Source: JBMNOU01 sp050943215
GTDB lineage: Bacteria; Bacillota; Clostridia; Christensenellales; SZUA-584
NCBI GenBank assembly: GCA_050943215.1
Contig: JBMNOU010000013.1
Location: forward strand, 1 to 37,381
Direction: 5' to 3'
DNA: 37,381 bases
This document shows, in pieces, positions 1 to 9,080 of this stretch. A program made the position numbers and the translations under genes. The notes under the pieces were generated by a model. That model saw nothing but the letters and a program-made list of their open reading frames with translations, searched no databases and had not been told where the DNA came from. Numbering within the stretch: the first letter of the stretch is position 1; the number at the start of each line of letters is the position of its first letter.

Positions 1-3000
1 CTATCCACTGATGAGACATATCTTGGCTCAAGAGGCATAAGATCTGTGATGCTGTACCAGTTATATAGATGCCCTTCCCATTTTGACGCATTCTCTATCC
101 CCAATATACATTTTTCCAGCCTACTTATTGCGTTTGTAAGCGTACAAAACCCCATATAATAGGCAATAATCCCAGCTATCATAGAAAAGGCCACATTTGT
201 GGGCGATGTTCTTCTTGCGACGCCTTTTCTCGGGCTTTGCTGATAGTTATCCGGCATCCAGTTGTATTCGCTTTCGCTGCCGAATCGCTCGAAAAACCGC
301 CACGTCTTCAAAGCGATATCCTCCAAATACGCCCTTTGTTTTGCATCAAGCGGATATTTTTTTACTTTTCTTGGTTTGCTGATCGCATATGCGATGGAGG
401 GTGCAAAAAACCAGACGCTAAATACAGCAAATGCCACGAAAGAGAACGATCCGGTGGCTAAAATGGAAAGCGTGTAAAGTATCACAGCAAGCATGGGCGC
501 AGCGCGCATTTTTTTCCAATAATATGCAACACCTTCTCCCGCATTTTTCTCACCTTCGGCAGAGGTTACCCATTCCAGCATATTTTTTTTTGTTATCGTG
601 ACCCGTATAACCGTTCGCACAATGGCATCCACCATTATATATGTCTCATACGGCAAAAAAGCGAATTTGTAAAAAGACTGTTCAAAAAGTGTTTTGGTCT
701 CATACCAAACGTCCTTAAAAGTCACGCCTTTACCGGCATTCCTGATTAGTGTGACAATCCGTATCACAAAATCAAGCACGCTGTCGATAAAAAGTGGTAA
801 TATTCCTGAAATAAACCAAAAAAAAGCCGAACGGTAAAAAGCTGTTTGTGACAATAATATAACGATAAACGAAAGCGGCATGACAAGACTTCTTCTTAAG
901 TTATCAAGTATCTGATATTTAGCGAGCTTTGAAAGCGGATTTTTTGTCTTGCCGTCTTTTGTCCTCACTATCTTTTTCAGCCACGGCATCAGCTGCCAAT
1001 CACCTCTGACCCATCGGTGCTGCCTTTGAGACCAAGACATGTATTTTGCGGGGTATCCGTCCATTAGCACAACATCGCTGACAAGTGCACACCGCAAATA
1101 GCTGCCTTCCAAAAGATCGTGGCTTAAAATGGCATCATCAGGAAATGTATCTTTTAATACCTGCGTGTATACGGACAGATTAAATATCCCCTTGCCCGTA
1201 TATATACCCGTACCGAAACCGTCCTGATATACGTCCGAAGCGGCACAGGCGTATGTATCAAGACCACCTTTGCCCGAAAAAACAAGTGAAAAATGCGATT
1301 TGGCAGCACTGACAACATCAATGCCGATACGCGGCTGCATGATACCGTATCCGCTGACAACCGTATTGTTCAGCGTATCAATAACAGGTTTGTTTAAAGG
1401 ATGTTCCATGGCCCCGACCAGTTTGACTGCAGCATCCCTTGAAAGTTCGGTATCTGCGTCAAGCGTAATCACATATTTTATTTGCTGAGGAAAACCTTTT
1501 GTAACATGAATAAACCCCGTCTCGTCTCCATAAAGCAGTGCACAAAAATCTATTAGGGCACCTCTTTTGCGCTCTTTTCCAGAAAATTTTTTTTGCGACG
1601 GAATGAAAGTCCTTTTTCTCTGCGCATAAAAGAAAATATTCTTGCCATATTTTTTATTGAGAGAGCCGATTGCTTCATCAATGCTTTCTGCAATCTTGAT
1701 ATCTTCAGCGGTAATCTCGTTTTTATTTTCTTTAAAATCGGACAGCAACGCAAAGTAAATATTATCTTGTTGGTTGGCCGCATAATAAACCTGCATTTTC
1801 TCGAGAATACCTAGGCCATCCTCAAGGCTCGTGATCAGTGAAGGGACGGCCACAATCGTCGCACAACCGTCCGGTATCCCTTCTTCAAATGCCATTTTGG
1901 GGATGAATACCGGTTTGTTAAGCAGCATAAATATTTTATTGTTAATCGCAATAACCACAGCATATATCGGTATCAGACTGATGATGAACCCAAGTATCCC
2001 TACAATAACTGGGTACATAAAGAATAATGATAAACAAAGCAGCGTCGCACTTACCACCGTTGAGATAACCGCACCTCCTGCATAAAAAAACAGCATATGT
2101 CTTTTTAAAAAACTGATGACTTTTTCCTTAAAAGGGAGTTTCCCAAACTCCTTCATTAATTGCTGACGCTTTTCTCCGATAATATAGAATCCCACGTGCT
2201 TTCTGTTCTGATCCGCAAGCCGGACGGCCGCCTTAGAGACGGCTGGCTCAGATACTCTGATGCTTGCCGCTATATCCGCAATACACCGCCTATAGTATTC
2301 GCGCGAAGCAAAATCCATTTTCTCGTAATATTCATCCTCACAAAGACATTTATGTACGATCGATATATTTTCAAATATGGATTCAAAGTTGATTTTTGCA
2401 AGCATCCGGATTGATGTGATCGCGTTGGAAATCTGCATAATATTCTTTGCTTGTGCAGCATGTGCTTTTTTTACAAGCTTGTCAACCGATAGATCATAAA
2501 CCGAAAGCCTTTTGTTAAGGCTTTCGGTAACAGTCGACACATGCGGGCTTTCCCTTAAAAGTGCCATGGTATGCTCAATAAACAATGGGTTTATCAGCAC
2601 GTTTTTATATTCGTTTAGCAGAGAAGCTGAAACGGCTATCTCTTTTTCTATCTGGATGCAGAACTTGTCGGCCCTGCGGCGCATTTTAATGTATTCAATA
2701 CTACGCCGCGCAAGCTCCGATACGGCAAATAGAAGCGCAATTTTAAGCATATCGGCGAATACCCATAATTCGCCCGAATCGAGTCCAGCTTCTTTTTGAT
2801 ATGCTTCTAAAAATTCCTGTATACTTCCTATCGTAATGTGAAATGAACTATATTTCGCAAGCTCGACAGCAAGCGCAAAAATTCTCGGAAAGTGGGCAAA
2901 GCGGCCGTTTTTTATATGGGGCAGCCTATATACGCCTTTATTTAATTCTATCTGTTTTATCTGTTCAATAAATAAAAACCGGTTATCATAAAACCATTCG

Positions 3001-3224
3001 GATATCGCAGGCAGATCGCGGCCTCTATATTTATTTTGCTTTGCAATAAAATAAGCGCTTTCAATATTGCGGCGAACGTCATAAAGGCTTATATGTCTAT
3101 ATTCAACTTTTCTCGTATAGACCTTGTGAATAAGAGATAAGTCATATGCATATTTTAAAAGCTCTTGCTGAGATAATTTAACGTCATCTAATATATTGAA
3201 TGAAATACTTTGGTTGCTGCGCAT
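1..3224 (-). CDS. Cyclic beta-1,2-glucan synthase (NdvB/ChvB-like), partial
   Basis: About 1074 codons are open from the ATG at 3224 to the left edge; the C-terminus lies outside the window. Translation shows a family-84 glycosyltransferase domain: TLDADTEL near residue 589 (nucleotide-sugar/metal binding) and QRQHRW near residue 732 (acceptor motif), followed by hydrophobic segments. The stretch DNYQ...RTSPTN near residues 995-1015, then YNWY and PLEPRYVSSVD, is the hallmark linker before the GH94 phosphorylase-like domain, which is the missing part. Members polymerise UDP-glucose into beta-1,2-glucan and cyclise it at the membrane. GGAGG lies 4 nt before the ATG. The gene follows rnpB and its terminator, so it probably has its own promoter, which I could not place. 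Family assignment is firm; whether the product is cyclic depends on the unseen C-terminus. Confidence 0.9.
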   Translation of the reverse strand, partial: MRSNQSISFNILDDVKLSQQELLKYAYDLSLIHKVYTRKVEYRHISLYDVRRNIESAYFIAKQNKYRGRDLPAISEWFYDNRFLFIEQIKQIELNKGVYRLPHIKNGRFAHFPRIFALAVELAKYSSFHITIGSIQEFLEAYQKEAGLDSGELWVFADMLKIALLFAVSELARRSIEYIKMRRRADKFCIQIEKEIAVSASLLNEYKNVLINPLFIEHTMALLRESPHVSTVTESLNKRLSVYDLSVDKLVKKAHAAQAKNIMQISNAITSIRMLAKINFESIFENISIVHKCLCEDEYYEKMDFASREYYRRCIADIAASIRVSEPAVSKAAVRLADQNRKHVGFYIIGEKRQQLMKEFGKLPFKEKVISFLKRHMLFFYAGGAVISTVVSATLLCLSLFFMYPVIVGILGFIISLIPIYAVVIAINNKIFMLLNKPVFIPKMAFEEGIPDGCATIVAVPSLITSLEDGLGILEKMQVYYAANQQDNIYFALLSDFKENKNEITAEDIKIAESIDEAIGSLNKKYGKNIFFYAQRKRTFIPSQKKFSGKERKRGALIDFCALLYGDETGFIHVTKGFPQQIKYVITLDADTELSRDAAVKLVGAMEHPLNKPVIDTLNNTVVSGYGIMQPRIGIDVVSAAKSHFSLVFSGKGGLDTYACAASDVYQDGFGTGIYTGKGIFNLSVYTQVLKDTFPDDAILSHDLLEGSYLRCALVSDVVLMDGYPAKYMSWSQRQHRWVRGDWQLMPWLKKIVRTKDGKTKNPLSKLAKYQILDNLRRSLVMPLSFIVILLSQTAFYRSAFFWFISGILPLFIDSVLDFVIRIVTLIRNAGKGVTFKDVWYETKTLFEQSFYKFAFLPYETYIMVDAIVRTVIRVTITKKNMLEWVTSAEGEKNAGEGVAYYWKKMRAAPMLAVILYTLSILATGSFSFVAFAVFSVWFFAPSIAYAISKPRKVKKYPLDAKQRAYLEDIALKTWRFFERFGSESEYNWMPDNYQQSPRKGVARRTSPTNVAFSMIAGIIAYYMGFCTLTNAISRLEKCILGIENASKWEGHLYNWYSITDLMPLEPRYVSSVD

Positions 3225-3283
3225 ATAACCTCCATTATAAAATGTCATACTCATATTATTGTCTTTTGGCCAATTATCAATTC

Positions 3284-3311
3284 AAAAAAAAAGAAGCCTT
3301 CAAAAAGCTTC
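3284..3311 (-). terminator. Rho-independent terminator of rnpB
   Basis: On the minus strand the stem GAAGC/GCTTC with a short loop is followed directly by a run of T. It sits 10 nt past the 3' end of RNase P RNA and before the glucan synthase gene. Confidence 0.7.
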
Positions 3312-3320
3312 ATTTTTTGG

Positions 3321-3713
3321 TTTTGAGTCAAGCCTATAAGCCGAGTTCTGTTGAAAACGGTCATCTATCTACGCCTAAAGTTGCCATTAGGCTCCAGCGA
3401 TTACATTGGGGCGCGGCGGGCAACCGCTTTATGCCCACTATCAATCTTGCACCGGACGGGGTTTACATAGCAGCCAAGTCGCCATGACTCTGGTGAGCTC
3501 TTACCTCACCTTTCCACCCTTGCCTGGCTTAATGCCGGGCGGTATATCTCTGTTGCACTATCCTTGGAGTCACCTCCACCGGGTGTTACCCGGCGCCCTG
3601 CCCTTTGGAGCTCGGACTTTCCTCCCAGCACTAAAATGGATACTTTTGGTATTCTCAAAAAGATGCTTAAGTATCTATTTTAGTGCCGGGCAACCGTTCG
3701 GCTTGCTCAAAAT
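3321..3713 (-). ncRNA. rnpB: RNase P RNA, bacterial class A
   Basis: This is the catalytic RNA that cleaves the 5' leader from tRNA precursors. On the minus strand it contains the conserved GAGGAAAGTCCGAGCTCC block (3608-3626) and ends with ACAGAACTCGGCTTAT near 3328-3345. The termini pair to form P1: the 5' TTTTGAGCAAGCC matches the 3' GGCTTGACTCAAAA with one bulged A. P3 is long: about 16 bp with one mismatch (3630-3686) closed by a large loop. The mature 5' end abuts the stop codon of the upstream zinc-ribbon gene, with no spacer. Length is about 393 nt, normal for the class. Confidence 0.96.
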
Positions 3714-4436
3714 CTATTCTACATATAATATTCTGCCACAATTCTCACATTCAATTATTTTATCATATTTTTTTATATTTGCCAAGTCCCTTGATGGTAA
3801 TTCCATATTACAACCCATGCATCTTCCGTCTTTCAGCAGTGAAACGGGCATCGGCGTATTCTGCTTGATCCGTTTATATTTCTGCAAAAGTGCGGGGTCA
3901 ACTTTGGATGCTACGAGCTCCACCTTTTTCCTAAGCTTATCAAGCTCATCCGCACCCTCATGCAGCTCTGCCTCATGTTTCTTTTTAAGCAACGCAAATT
4001 CTCTTTGCGCCCGGCTGACATGCGTCAGAATTTCCTTTAGCCTGGCTTGGGTACCTTCGGATTTTTTTTGAACAGCGATCGCCCGGCGCTTCTGTTTAAT
4101 GATATTTTCATACATGACCTCGAATTCATGAACCAGGTCTTTAACAACATTATAATCAAGCACATTTGTATCAAGCTTTTCGTATTCGCTGATATCGTTA
4201 TGCTTTTTACCAAGAAACTCTATGATCCTGTCGTACTGTACATTGATTTCGGACAATTCATTTTGCTCAACAAGCGCCTTGTTTTCCATATCCCGAAGTA
4301 TCGCCTGCTGCTTTTTTAAATAGTTCCTTAATTTAATAAGCTGCTTTCTAGTTGCCGTATTTTTTAGTTTTTGTTCGAAAGCCTCTAACCTAGCATCCGC
4401 CTGCTGGTATTCATATAGTAGAGCCAGCTTTTCCAA
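3714..4436 (-). CDS. Coiled-coil protein with C-terminal C4 zinc ribbon (DUF164/CT398-like)
   Basis: 240 aa. Residues about 15-190 are charged and heptad-like (long coiled-coil hairpin). The C-terminus carries two CxxC knuckles, CMGC near 207 and CENCG near 229, forming a zinc ribbon. The family is widespread; its biochemical role is not settled, though nucleic-acid or tether roles have been proposed. Start is TTG at 4436, with AGGAAGG 8 nt upstream; no better ATG is available. It follows the Nif3-like gene by 23 nt and its stop abuts rnpB, a common order in Clostridia. Confidence 0.85.
   Translation of the reverse strand: MEKLALLYEYQQADARLEAFEQKLKNTATRKQLIKLRNYLKKQQAILRDMENKALVEQNELSEINVQYDRIIEFLGKKHNDISEYEKLDTNVLDYNVVKDLVHEFEVMYENIIKQKRRAIAVQKKSEGTQARLKEILTHVSRAQREFALLKKKHEAELHEGADELDKLRKKVELVASKVDPALLQKYKRIKQNTPMPVSLLKDGRCMGCNMELPSRDLANIKKYDKIIECENCGRILYVE
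3725..3754 (-). promoter_or_regulatory. Candidate sigma-A promoter for rnpB inside the upstream CDS
   Basis: On the minus strand TTGAAT (3749-3754) and TATTAT (3725-3730) are 18 bp apart. The predicted start is near 3718, a few bases before the RNase P RNA 5' end. The promoter lies wholly within the last codons of the zinc-ribbon gene. Confidence 0.5.
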
Positions 4437-4459
4437 ATAATAATCCTTCCTGCGCCTTA

Positions 4460-5248
4460 TTATACATACTCATATGGCGCTTGCATACACTTTGACTTCT
4501 TTAAGTCCAAACTTAATTGTACCTCATTCAGGCAAGATTGTAAACTGATAAATATCGCGTCAACGAAGTACCGTTCCGTATCAAAATGTCCAGCCTCTGC
4601 CAGCAGTACCCCCTGCGCCGCCGCCTCAAGAAAATGATGGTGCTTTGCCTCACCCGTAATCAACGCTTTTGCACCTGCTTTTTTTGCGGCTGCAATAAAA
4701 TCGCCCCCACTCCCGCCAACCACGGCCAATTTATGTATCGTATCGCAGTTTGTTTTTGAGATGCGCAGTTGTCTTATCCCAAGCGCGGTTTTGATATGAT
4801 CCGCAAGTTCATCTTTACCGCACGGCAATGGCAAAAAACCGGTGCGCATCAGATCTTCTCCATCGTCTGAAACAGTTTCAATACCATAAAGCCCCAGCTG
4901 TTTTGATAAAATATCACCCATACCACCGTTTGCCCGGTCATACGACGTATGAGCAGCGTAAAGCGATATGCCTGCCTTAACAAGACTTATCATCAAAGCG
5001 TCCGTAGTTTGATGATAGTTTAAATATTTGATAGGTGCAAAGATTGTAGGATGATGTGTGAGAATCATGTCACAGCCAAGCTCTGCCGCCTCATCTACAG
5101 TTGCCTGCGTCACATCAAGCGTTAGCAGCACGCTGTAAACGTGATCGCTTAAGCGCAAAAGAAGCCCTGAGTTGTCCCATTCGTATGCAAGGCTGCGCGG
5201 TGCGACTGTTTCTACGATACGTACAAAATCGTCCATGGCTACAGACAC
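4460..5248 (-). CDS. Nif3-like dinuclear metal-centre protein (YqfO/YbgI family)
   Basis: 262 aa, the short form without the inserted domain found in B. subtilis YqfO. Metal-ligand motifs are visible: LTHHP near residue 60, AAHTSYD near 98, and in the C-terminal half GEAKHHHF and GHFDTE. Family members form hexameric toroids with a two-metal site. They are often annotated as GTP cyclohydrolase I type 2, but the true substrate is uncertain. Start is GTG at 5248, supported by GGAGG 7 nt upstream; an ATG at 5236 is too far from it. The start overlaps the end of trmK by 10 nt, so translational coupling is likely. The trmK-nif3 pairing is typical of Firmicutes. Confidence 0.88.
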   Translation of the reverse strand: MSVAMDDFVRIVETVAPRSLAYEWDNSGLLLRLSDHVYSVLLTLDVTQATVDEAAELGCDMILTHHPTIFAPIKYLNYHQTTDALMISLVKAGISLYAAHTSYDRANGGMGDILSKQLGLYGIETVSDDGEDLMRTGFLPLPCGKDELADHIKTALGIRQLRISKTNCDTIHKLAVVGGSGGDFIAAAKKAGAKALITGEAKHHHFLEAAAQGVLLAEAGHFDTERYFVDAIFISLQSCLNEVQLSLDLKKSKCMQAPYEYV

Positions 5249-5916
5249 TTTTCTACCTCCTCATAATCTTTTAGCTTCTTGTTAATTTCTTGCAAAAGTT
5301 CGTCTTTTTTTGCAGTACCCGCTTTAAGTACCCTAGCCCTTATTTCTTTTGTTCTATCGATACGTCTCTTTATATAGTATTTGAGGATATTCGGTTTGTT
5401 TTTAAGCAGCACTGGTCCAAACTCGAGAGCCATATCCGAAAGTTGCTCCGTCTTTCCTTTTTCTGCAAGCATAATTGGATAGAAGTGTCTGTTTTCGAAT
5501 ATAAGGTCTTCATTCACTATCCGGTATCCGTTTTGGCAGAGCCATTTTCTGACGATTATTGCATTGTTGTTGCAAGAAAGAACCAGCGTATCCGGTACTT
5601 TTTCTTTATCCGCATCCATAATCACAACAATCAACTCACCGCCCATCCCGGCAATCACAGCTACATCAGCCTCTCCATCGCCAAGCACCTTTAAACCGTT
5701 ACCTTCCCTTAGAGAAATGCTGTGATCGAGCTGATTTAAAACCACTAGCTTTCTCGCTTTATCAAGAGACTTGCCGCTGATATCACTGCATATTACATTT
5801 TTTGCTTTGCCTTTTTTAACAAGTGATATCGCAACTTTGCCATGGTCACATCCGATATCGGCAACCGTTTGGGCTTTTGGAACCATATCAACAATAGATT
5901 CTAGCCTATGTGACAT
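5239..5916 (-). CDS. trmK: tRNA (adenine(22)-N1)-methyltransferase
   Basis: 225 aa. SAM-binding motif I reads DIGCDHGKVAI near residues 20-30, followed by GMGGE near 90, as in TrmK/YqfN. The enzyme methylates N1 of A22 in the D-loop of tRNAs in Gram-positive bacteria. The C-terminal third is lysine/glutamate rich and helical, matching the family's C-terminal coiled coil. ATG at 5916 has GAGGGG 7 nt upstream. It lies 92 nt after rpoD and overlaps the next gene. Length is normal. Confidence 0.9.
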   Translation of the reverse strand: MSHRLESIVDMVPKAQTVADIGCDHGKVAISLVKKGKAKNVICSDISGKSLDKARKLVVLNQLDHSISLREGNGLKVLGDGEADVAVIAGMGGELIVVIMDADKEKVPDTLVLSCNNNAIIVRKWLCQNGYRIVNEDLIFENRHFYPIMLAEKGKTEQLSDMALEFGPVLLKNKPNILKYYIKRRIDRTKEIRARVLKAGTAKKDELLQEINKKLKDYEEVEKCL

Positions 5917-5965
5917 TAAAATCCCCTCGATAAAAATCTCATTTTTTTATAACTCCATAATAATA

Positions 5966-5987
5966 GGCAGCCTGACAATAGACTGCC
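5966..5987 (-). terminator. Hairpin between rpoD and trmK, weak terminator or attenuator
   Basis: Minus-strand GGCAGTC and GGCTGCC can form a 7-bp stem (one G-U) with an 8-nt loop, followed by a T/A-rich stretch without a clean U run. It may partly terminate or stabilise the rpoD transcript. Confidence 0.3.
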
Positions 5988-6008
5988 CCGTTACTTATGT
6001 GCTTAAAA

Positions 6009-7307
6009 CTAGTCTAAAAAGTCTCTGAGCTTTTTGCTTCTGCTTGGATGGCGTAGCTTACGGAGCGCTTTCGCTTCGATCTGCCTGATACGCTCTCTTG
6101 TCACCATAAACTCTTTACCGACTTCCTCAAGTGTGCGGGCACGTCCGTCGTCCAGCCCAAAACGAAGCCGCAATACCTTCTCTTCCCTTGGCGTCAGCGT
6201 ATCGAGCACATCCATAAGCTGTTCTTTGAGCAAAGTAAACGCCGCTGCCTCTGCGGGCGCAGGCGCGTCATCATCGGGAATAAAATCGCCAAGATGGCTG
6301 TCTTCCTCTTCACCTATCGGTGTTTCAAGAGATACTGGCTCTTGCGCGATTTTAATGATCTCACGGACCTTCTCTTCGCTAATATCCATCTCTTTGGCGA
6401 CTTCTTCAGGCAGCGGATCGCGTCCATACTGCTGCAAAAGCTGCCTTGAGACGCGGATCAGCTTGTTTATAGTCTCTACCATATGAACGGGAATCCGAAT
6501 GGTACGTGCCTGATCCGCGATTGCCCTTGTAATGGCCTGGCGTATCCACCACGTAGCATAAGTAGAGAATTTGTAACCCTTGGTATAATCGAATTTTTCA
6601 ACAGCTTTTATAAGCCCGAGATTGCCTTCCTGTATCAGATCCAAAAACAGCATGCCTCTACCGACATATCGTTTCGCAATACTGACAACAAGCCTTAAAT
6701 TCGCTTCGGCTAGTCTGCGTTTTGCCCCCTCGTCGCCTTTGTCCATGGCTTTCGCGAGTGCGACTTCTTCATCGGCAGTCAGAAGATTAACCTTACCGAT
6801 CTCTTTTAGATACATGCGCACCGGATCATCGATATTTACGCCTTCCGGTACAGAAATTTCTATCTCAGTATCAACATCTTCGCTGTCATCCTCTTGAATA
6901 TCTTTTTCATATTCGGCGTCGATTACATCTATCTTCATCTCTTCCAGCGCACCGAGAAGCTTATCTAGATAATCCGCATCCATCTCGGCACCTTCAAGCG
7001 CATCGTTGATTTCTTTGTAGGTTAATACGCCCTTCTTTTTGCCTGCTTCGATTACATATTTAAGTCTATCTTCTTTGTCGGCATTAACAAGCATACCCAG
7101 CGCTTGAATCCTGGCCAGATTCTCTTTGGACAACGTTATATCAACTCTTTTGTCTTTTTTTTCTTGTCTGTTTTCCTTCACCGCCGCCTCTGTTTTATCA
7201 CTCTGTTGCTGACGCTCGCCATCAGCAATATGTACCGCCCGTCCGGAAGACATGCCAGCCATTTGTTTCTTCGTCATATTCGGCTCTTCAGCCGTTTTCT
7301 TGTTCAA
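6009..7307 (-). CDS. rpoD: Primary RNA polymerase sigma factor (sigma-70/SigA)
   Basis: 432 aa. After a polar, lysine-rich N-terminal tail of about 55 residues comes a region 1.1-like domain, then an acidic linker and VRMYLKEIG (region 1.2). Region 2 contains DLIQEGNLGLIKAVEKF and YATWWIRQAI (core binding and -10 recognition). Region 3 follows, then region 4 with the -35-reading helix-turn-helix near TLEEVGKEF and RIRQIEAKAL. Start is TTG at 7307, with AGGGTGA 7 nt upstream. The ATG ten codons inside has no better site. It lies 18 nt after dnaG in the classic dnaG-rpoD arrangement, and would recognise the TTGaca/TATAAT promoters noted elsewhere here. Confidence 0.96.
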   Translation of the reverse strand: MNKKTAEEPNMTKKQMAGMSSGRAVHIADGERQQQSDKTEAAVKENRQEKKDKRVDITLSKENLARIQALGMLVNADKEDRLKYVIEAGKKKGVLTYKEINDALEGAEMDADYLDKLLGALEEMKIDVIDAEYEKDIQEDDSEDVDTEIEISVPEGVNIDDPVRMYLKEIGKVNLLTADEEVALAKAMDKGDEGAKRRLAEANLRLVVSIAKRYVGRGMLFLDLIQEGNLGLIKAVEKFDYTKGYKFSTYATWWIRQAITRAIADQARTIRIPVHMVETINKLIRVSRQLLQQYGRDPLPEEVAKEMDISEEKVREIIKIAQEPVSLETPIGEEEDSHLGDFIPDDDAPAPAEAAAFTLLKEQLMDVLDTLTPREEKVLRLRFGLDDGRARTLEEVGKEFMVTRERIRQIEAKALRKLRHPSRSKKLRDFLD

Positions 7308-7325
7308 AATTCTATCACCCTAATT

Positions 7326-9080
7326 CTAAAACCTTCTTTGGTTTAATTCTTTATCTTTCTCGCCGATCTCAGCAAGCAGATTACGTTTTTCCTCACCCGA
7401 GGCATCGCGAAGGCGGTCAATCAGCTCCTGCCTTATTTGGGTGAGCCTTTGTATCCTCATATGAGATATACAGTCCTTTAAATATTCCTCAGGATTATCG
7501 GCAACAACCCGCATACCTGAAAGCCTAGCAACCTCACTTCTATCCGCTTCGTACTCAAGTTCGGATATTAATTCGGCATATGTAGGCTGAATTCCTCTTT
7601 TTACGCTATCATATAATGCAGAAAAAATATTTTTGTGCGATTCTGTATTAAAATCATCAATTCTTATTTGATCGGCTATTGTTATAATATCCGAAGCGTT
7701 TGCGATGATATATGCCAAAAACGCACTCTCTACACTATCATAGTCGCTTTTTTTAATACTATTATACCTATTATTGGCATTAGTATTCTTATGCACGTCC
7801 TTCTTTTCCGTCTGCTTTAAAATTGAATCCTGGCTGAAACCTGTTTCTTTTGTGAGCCTTTTGGCATACCTTTCTTTGATAATCGGGCTTTCGATACTCG
7901 CAATGATCTCCGCCGCAGCCACTGCGTATCTCTCTTTGCCGTCATCTGTATCAAGATCGAAATTCCTCTTGGCAATATCTAGCCTGTATCCAATCGCTGA
8001 AGGGGCGCTTCTCACTTTTTTTGCAAATCCACCAAGGCCATGTTTTTTTATATAATCATCAGGGTCGAGGCCTTCTTCAAACCTTATGACTTTGACCTGA
8101 AAACCTTGTTCGGACAGTATCCTAAGCGCTTTGATCGTCGCAATCTCTCCCGCCTCATCACCGTCATACGCAATAAACACGTCTTTTGTATACCGCTTTA
8201 AAAGCAGCGCCTGTTCTTTTGTCAGCGCGGTTCCAAGGGACGCGACAACGGATTTCACACCGTGCGCATACAAAGAAACCACATCCATATAGCCTTCAAC
8301 TATCACGACGCTTTTGACTTTTTTGATCTTTCTGATAAGATCAATGCCGTAAAGATTCCTTTTCTTTTTAAACGCAATCGTTTCCTTTGTGTTTAGGTAT
8401 TTTGGCCCCGAATCACCAAGGCCCCTGCCGCCGAAAGCGATAATATCTCCGAATACGTTAAATATTGGAAACATTATGCGGTTGCGGAAAGCATCAAACA
8501 TTTTGCTATCTTTTATCGAAACAAGCCCGCTATCTTTGATGACGTTAGGCGGATATCCTTTCTGTTTTACGAGGCTTAGCACGCTATCCCAGGAATCTGG
8601 CGCATACCCTATGCCAAATCTTTTAATGACAGTATCTTCGATACCACGCTTTTTAAGATAAGCAAGCGCTTTTTGGCCTTTTGGGGAAAATAGCATATCA
8701 TGATAAAACCTTGCAGCGATCCTGTGCATTTCGGCGATCTGTTGCCTTTTTTGCTTATATTTCTCATATTCATTGTCTTTGATAGTTTTAGGCATATCGA
8801 CGTTAGCACGTTTTGCCAGCATTTCAACCGCTTCAACGAAAGAGACATTCTCCGTATTCATGACGAAATTGGCCACGTTTCCGCCCTGCTTGCACCCGAA
8901 ACAATAATAAAGCTGTTTCTCCTTGCTGACAGAAAAAGACGGCGTCTTTTCTTTGTGGAATGGGCATAGCCCCCAAAACTGCCCGCCACGCTCGGATAGA
9001 GATGTATAAGCGGATATCACATCGACGATATCATTTTTTGCGTATAATTCTGACAGCCACCCATCTGGAAACCTTGCCAC
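7326..9080 (-). CDS. dnaG: DNA primase
   Basis: About 584 aa. It makes RNA primers at the replication fork. The N-terminal zinc-binding domain shows CPFH then CFGC near residues 38-62. The catalytic core includes GRGLGDSGPKYLN, and the TOPRIM motifs are VVIVEGYMDV and AYDGDEAGE. The C-terminal part is the helicase-interacting region. I place the start at GTG 9080 because family members begin M-A-R-F-P-D and because it overlaps the dgt stop as TAGTG. An in-frame TTG at 9095 would add five residues, but it touches its own AAAGG. That site is about 15 nt from the GTG, so the start is not certain. Operon with dgt upstream and rpoD downstream. Confidence 0.94.
   Translation of the reverse strand: MARFPDGWLSELYAKNDIVDVISAYTSLSERGGQFWGLCPFHKEKTPSFSVSKEKQLYYCFGCKQGGNVANFVMNTENVSFVEAVEMLAKRANVDMPKTIKDNEYEKYKQKRQQIAEMHRIAARFYHDMLFSPKGQKALAYLKKRGIEDTVIKRFGIGYAPDSWDSVLSLVKQKGYPPNVIKDSGLVSIKDSKMFDAFRNRIMFPIFNVFGDIIAFGGRGLGDSGPKYLNTKETIAFKKKRNLYGIDLIRKIKKVKSVVIVEGYMDVVSLYAHGVKSVVASLGTALTKEQALLLKRYTKDVFIAYDGDEAGEIATIKALRILSEQGFQVKVIRFEEGLDPDDYIKKHGLGGFAKKVRSAPSAIGYRLDIAKRNFDLDTDDGKERYAVAAAEIIASIESPIIKERYAKRLTKETGFSQDSILKQTEKKDVHKNTNANNRYNSIKKSDYDSVESAFLAYIIANASDIITIADQIRIDDFNTESHKNIFSALYDSVKRGIQPTYAELISELEYEADRSEVARLSGMRVVADNPEEYLKDCISHMRIQRLTQIRQELIDRLRDASGEEKRNLLAEIGEKDKELNQRRF

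Noticed and set aside
3406..4071. Plus-strand 221-codon open frame
   Set aside because: It is antisense to rnpB and the zinc-ribbon gene, both firmly identified.
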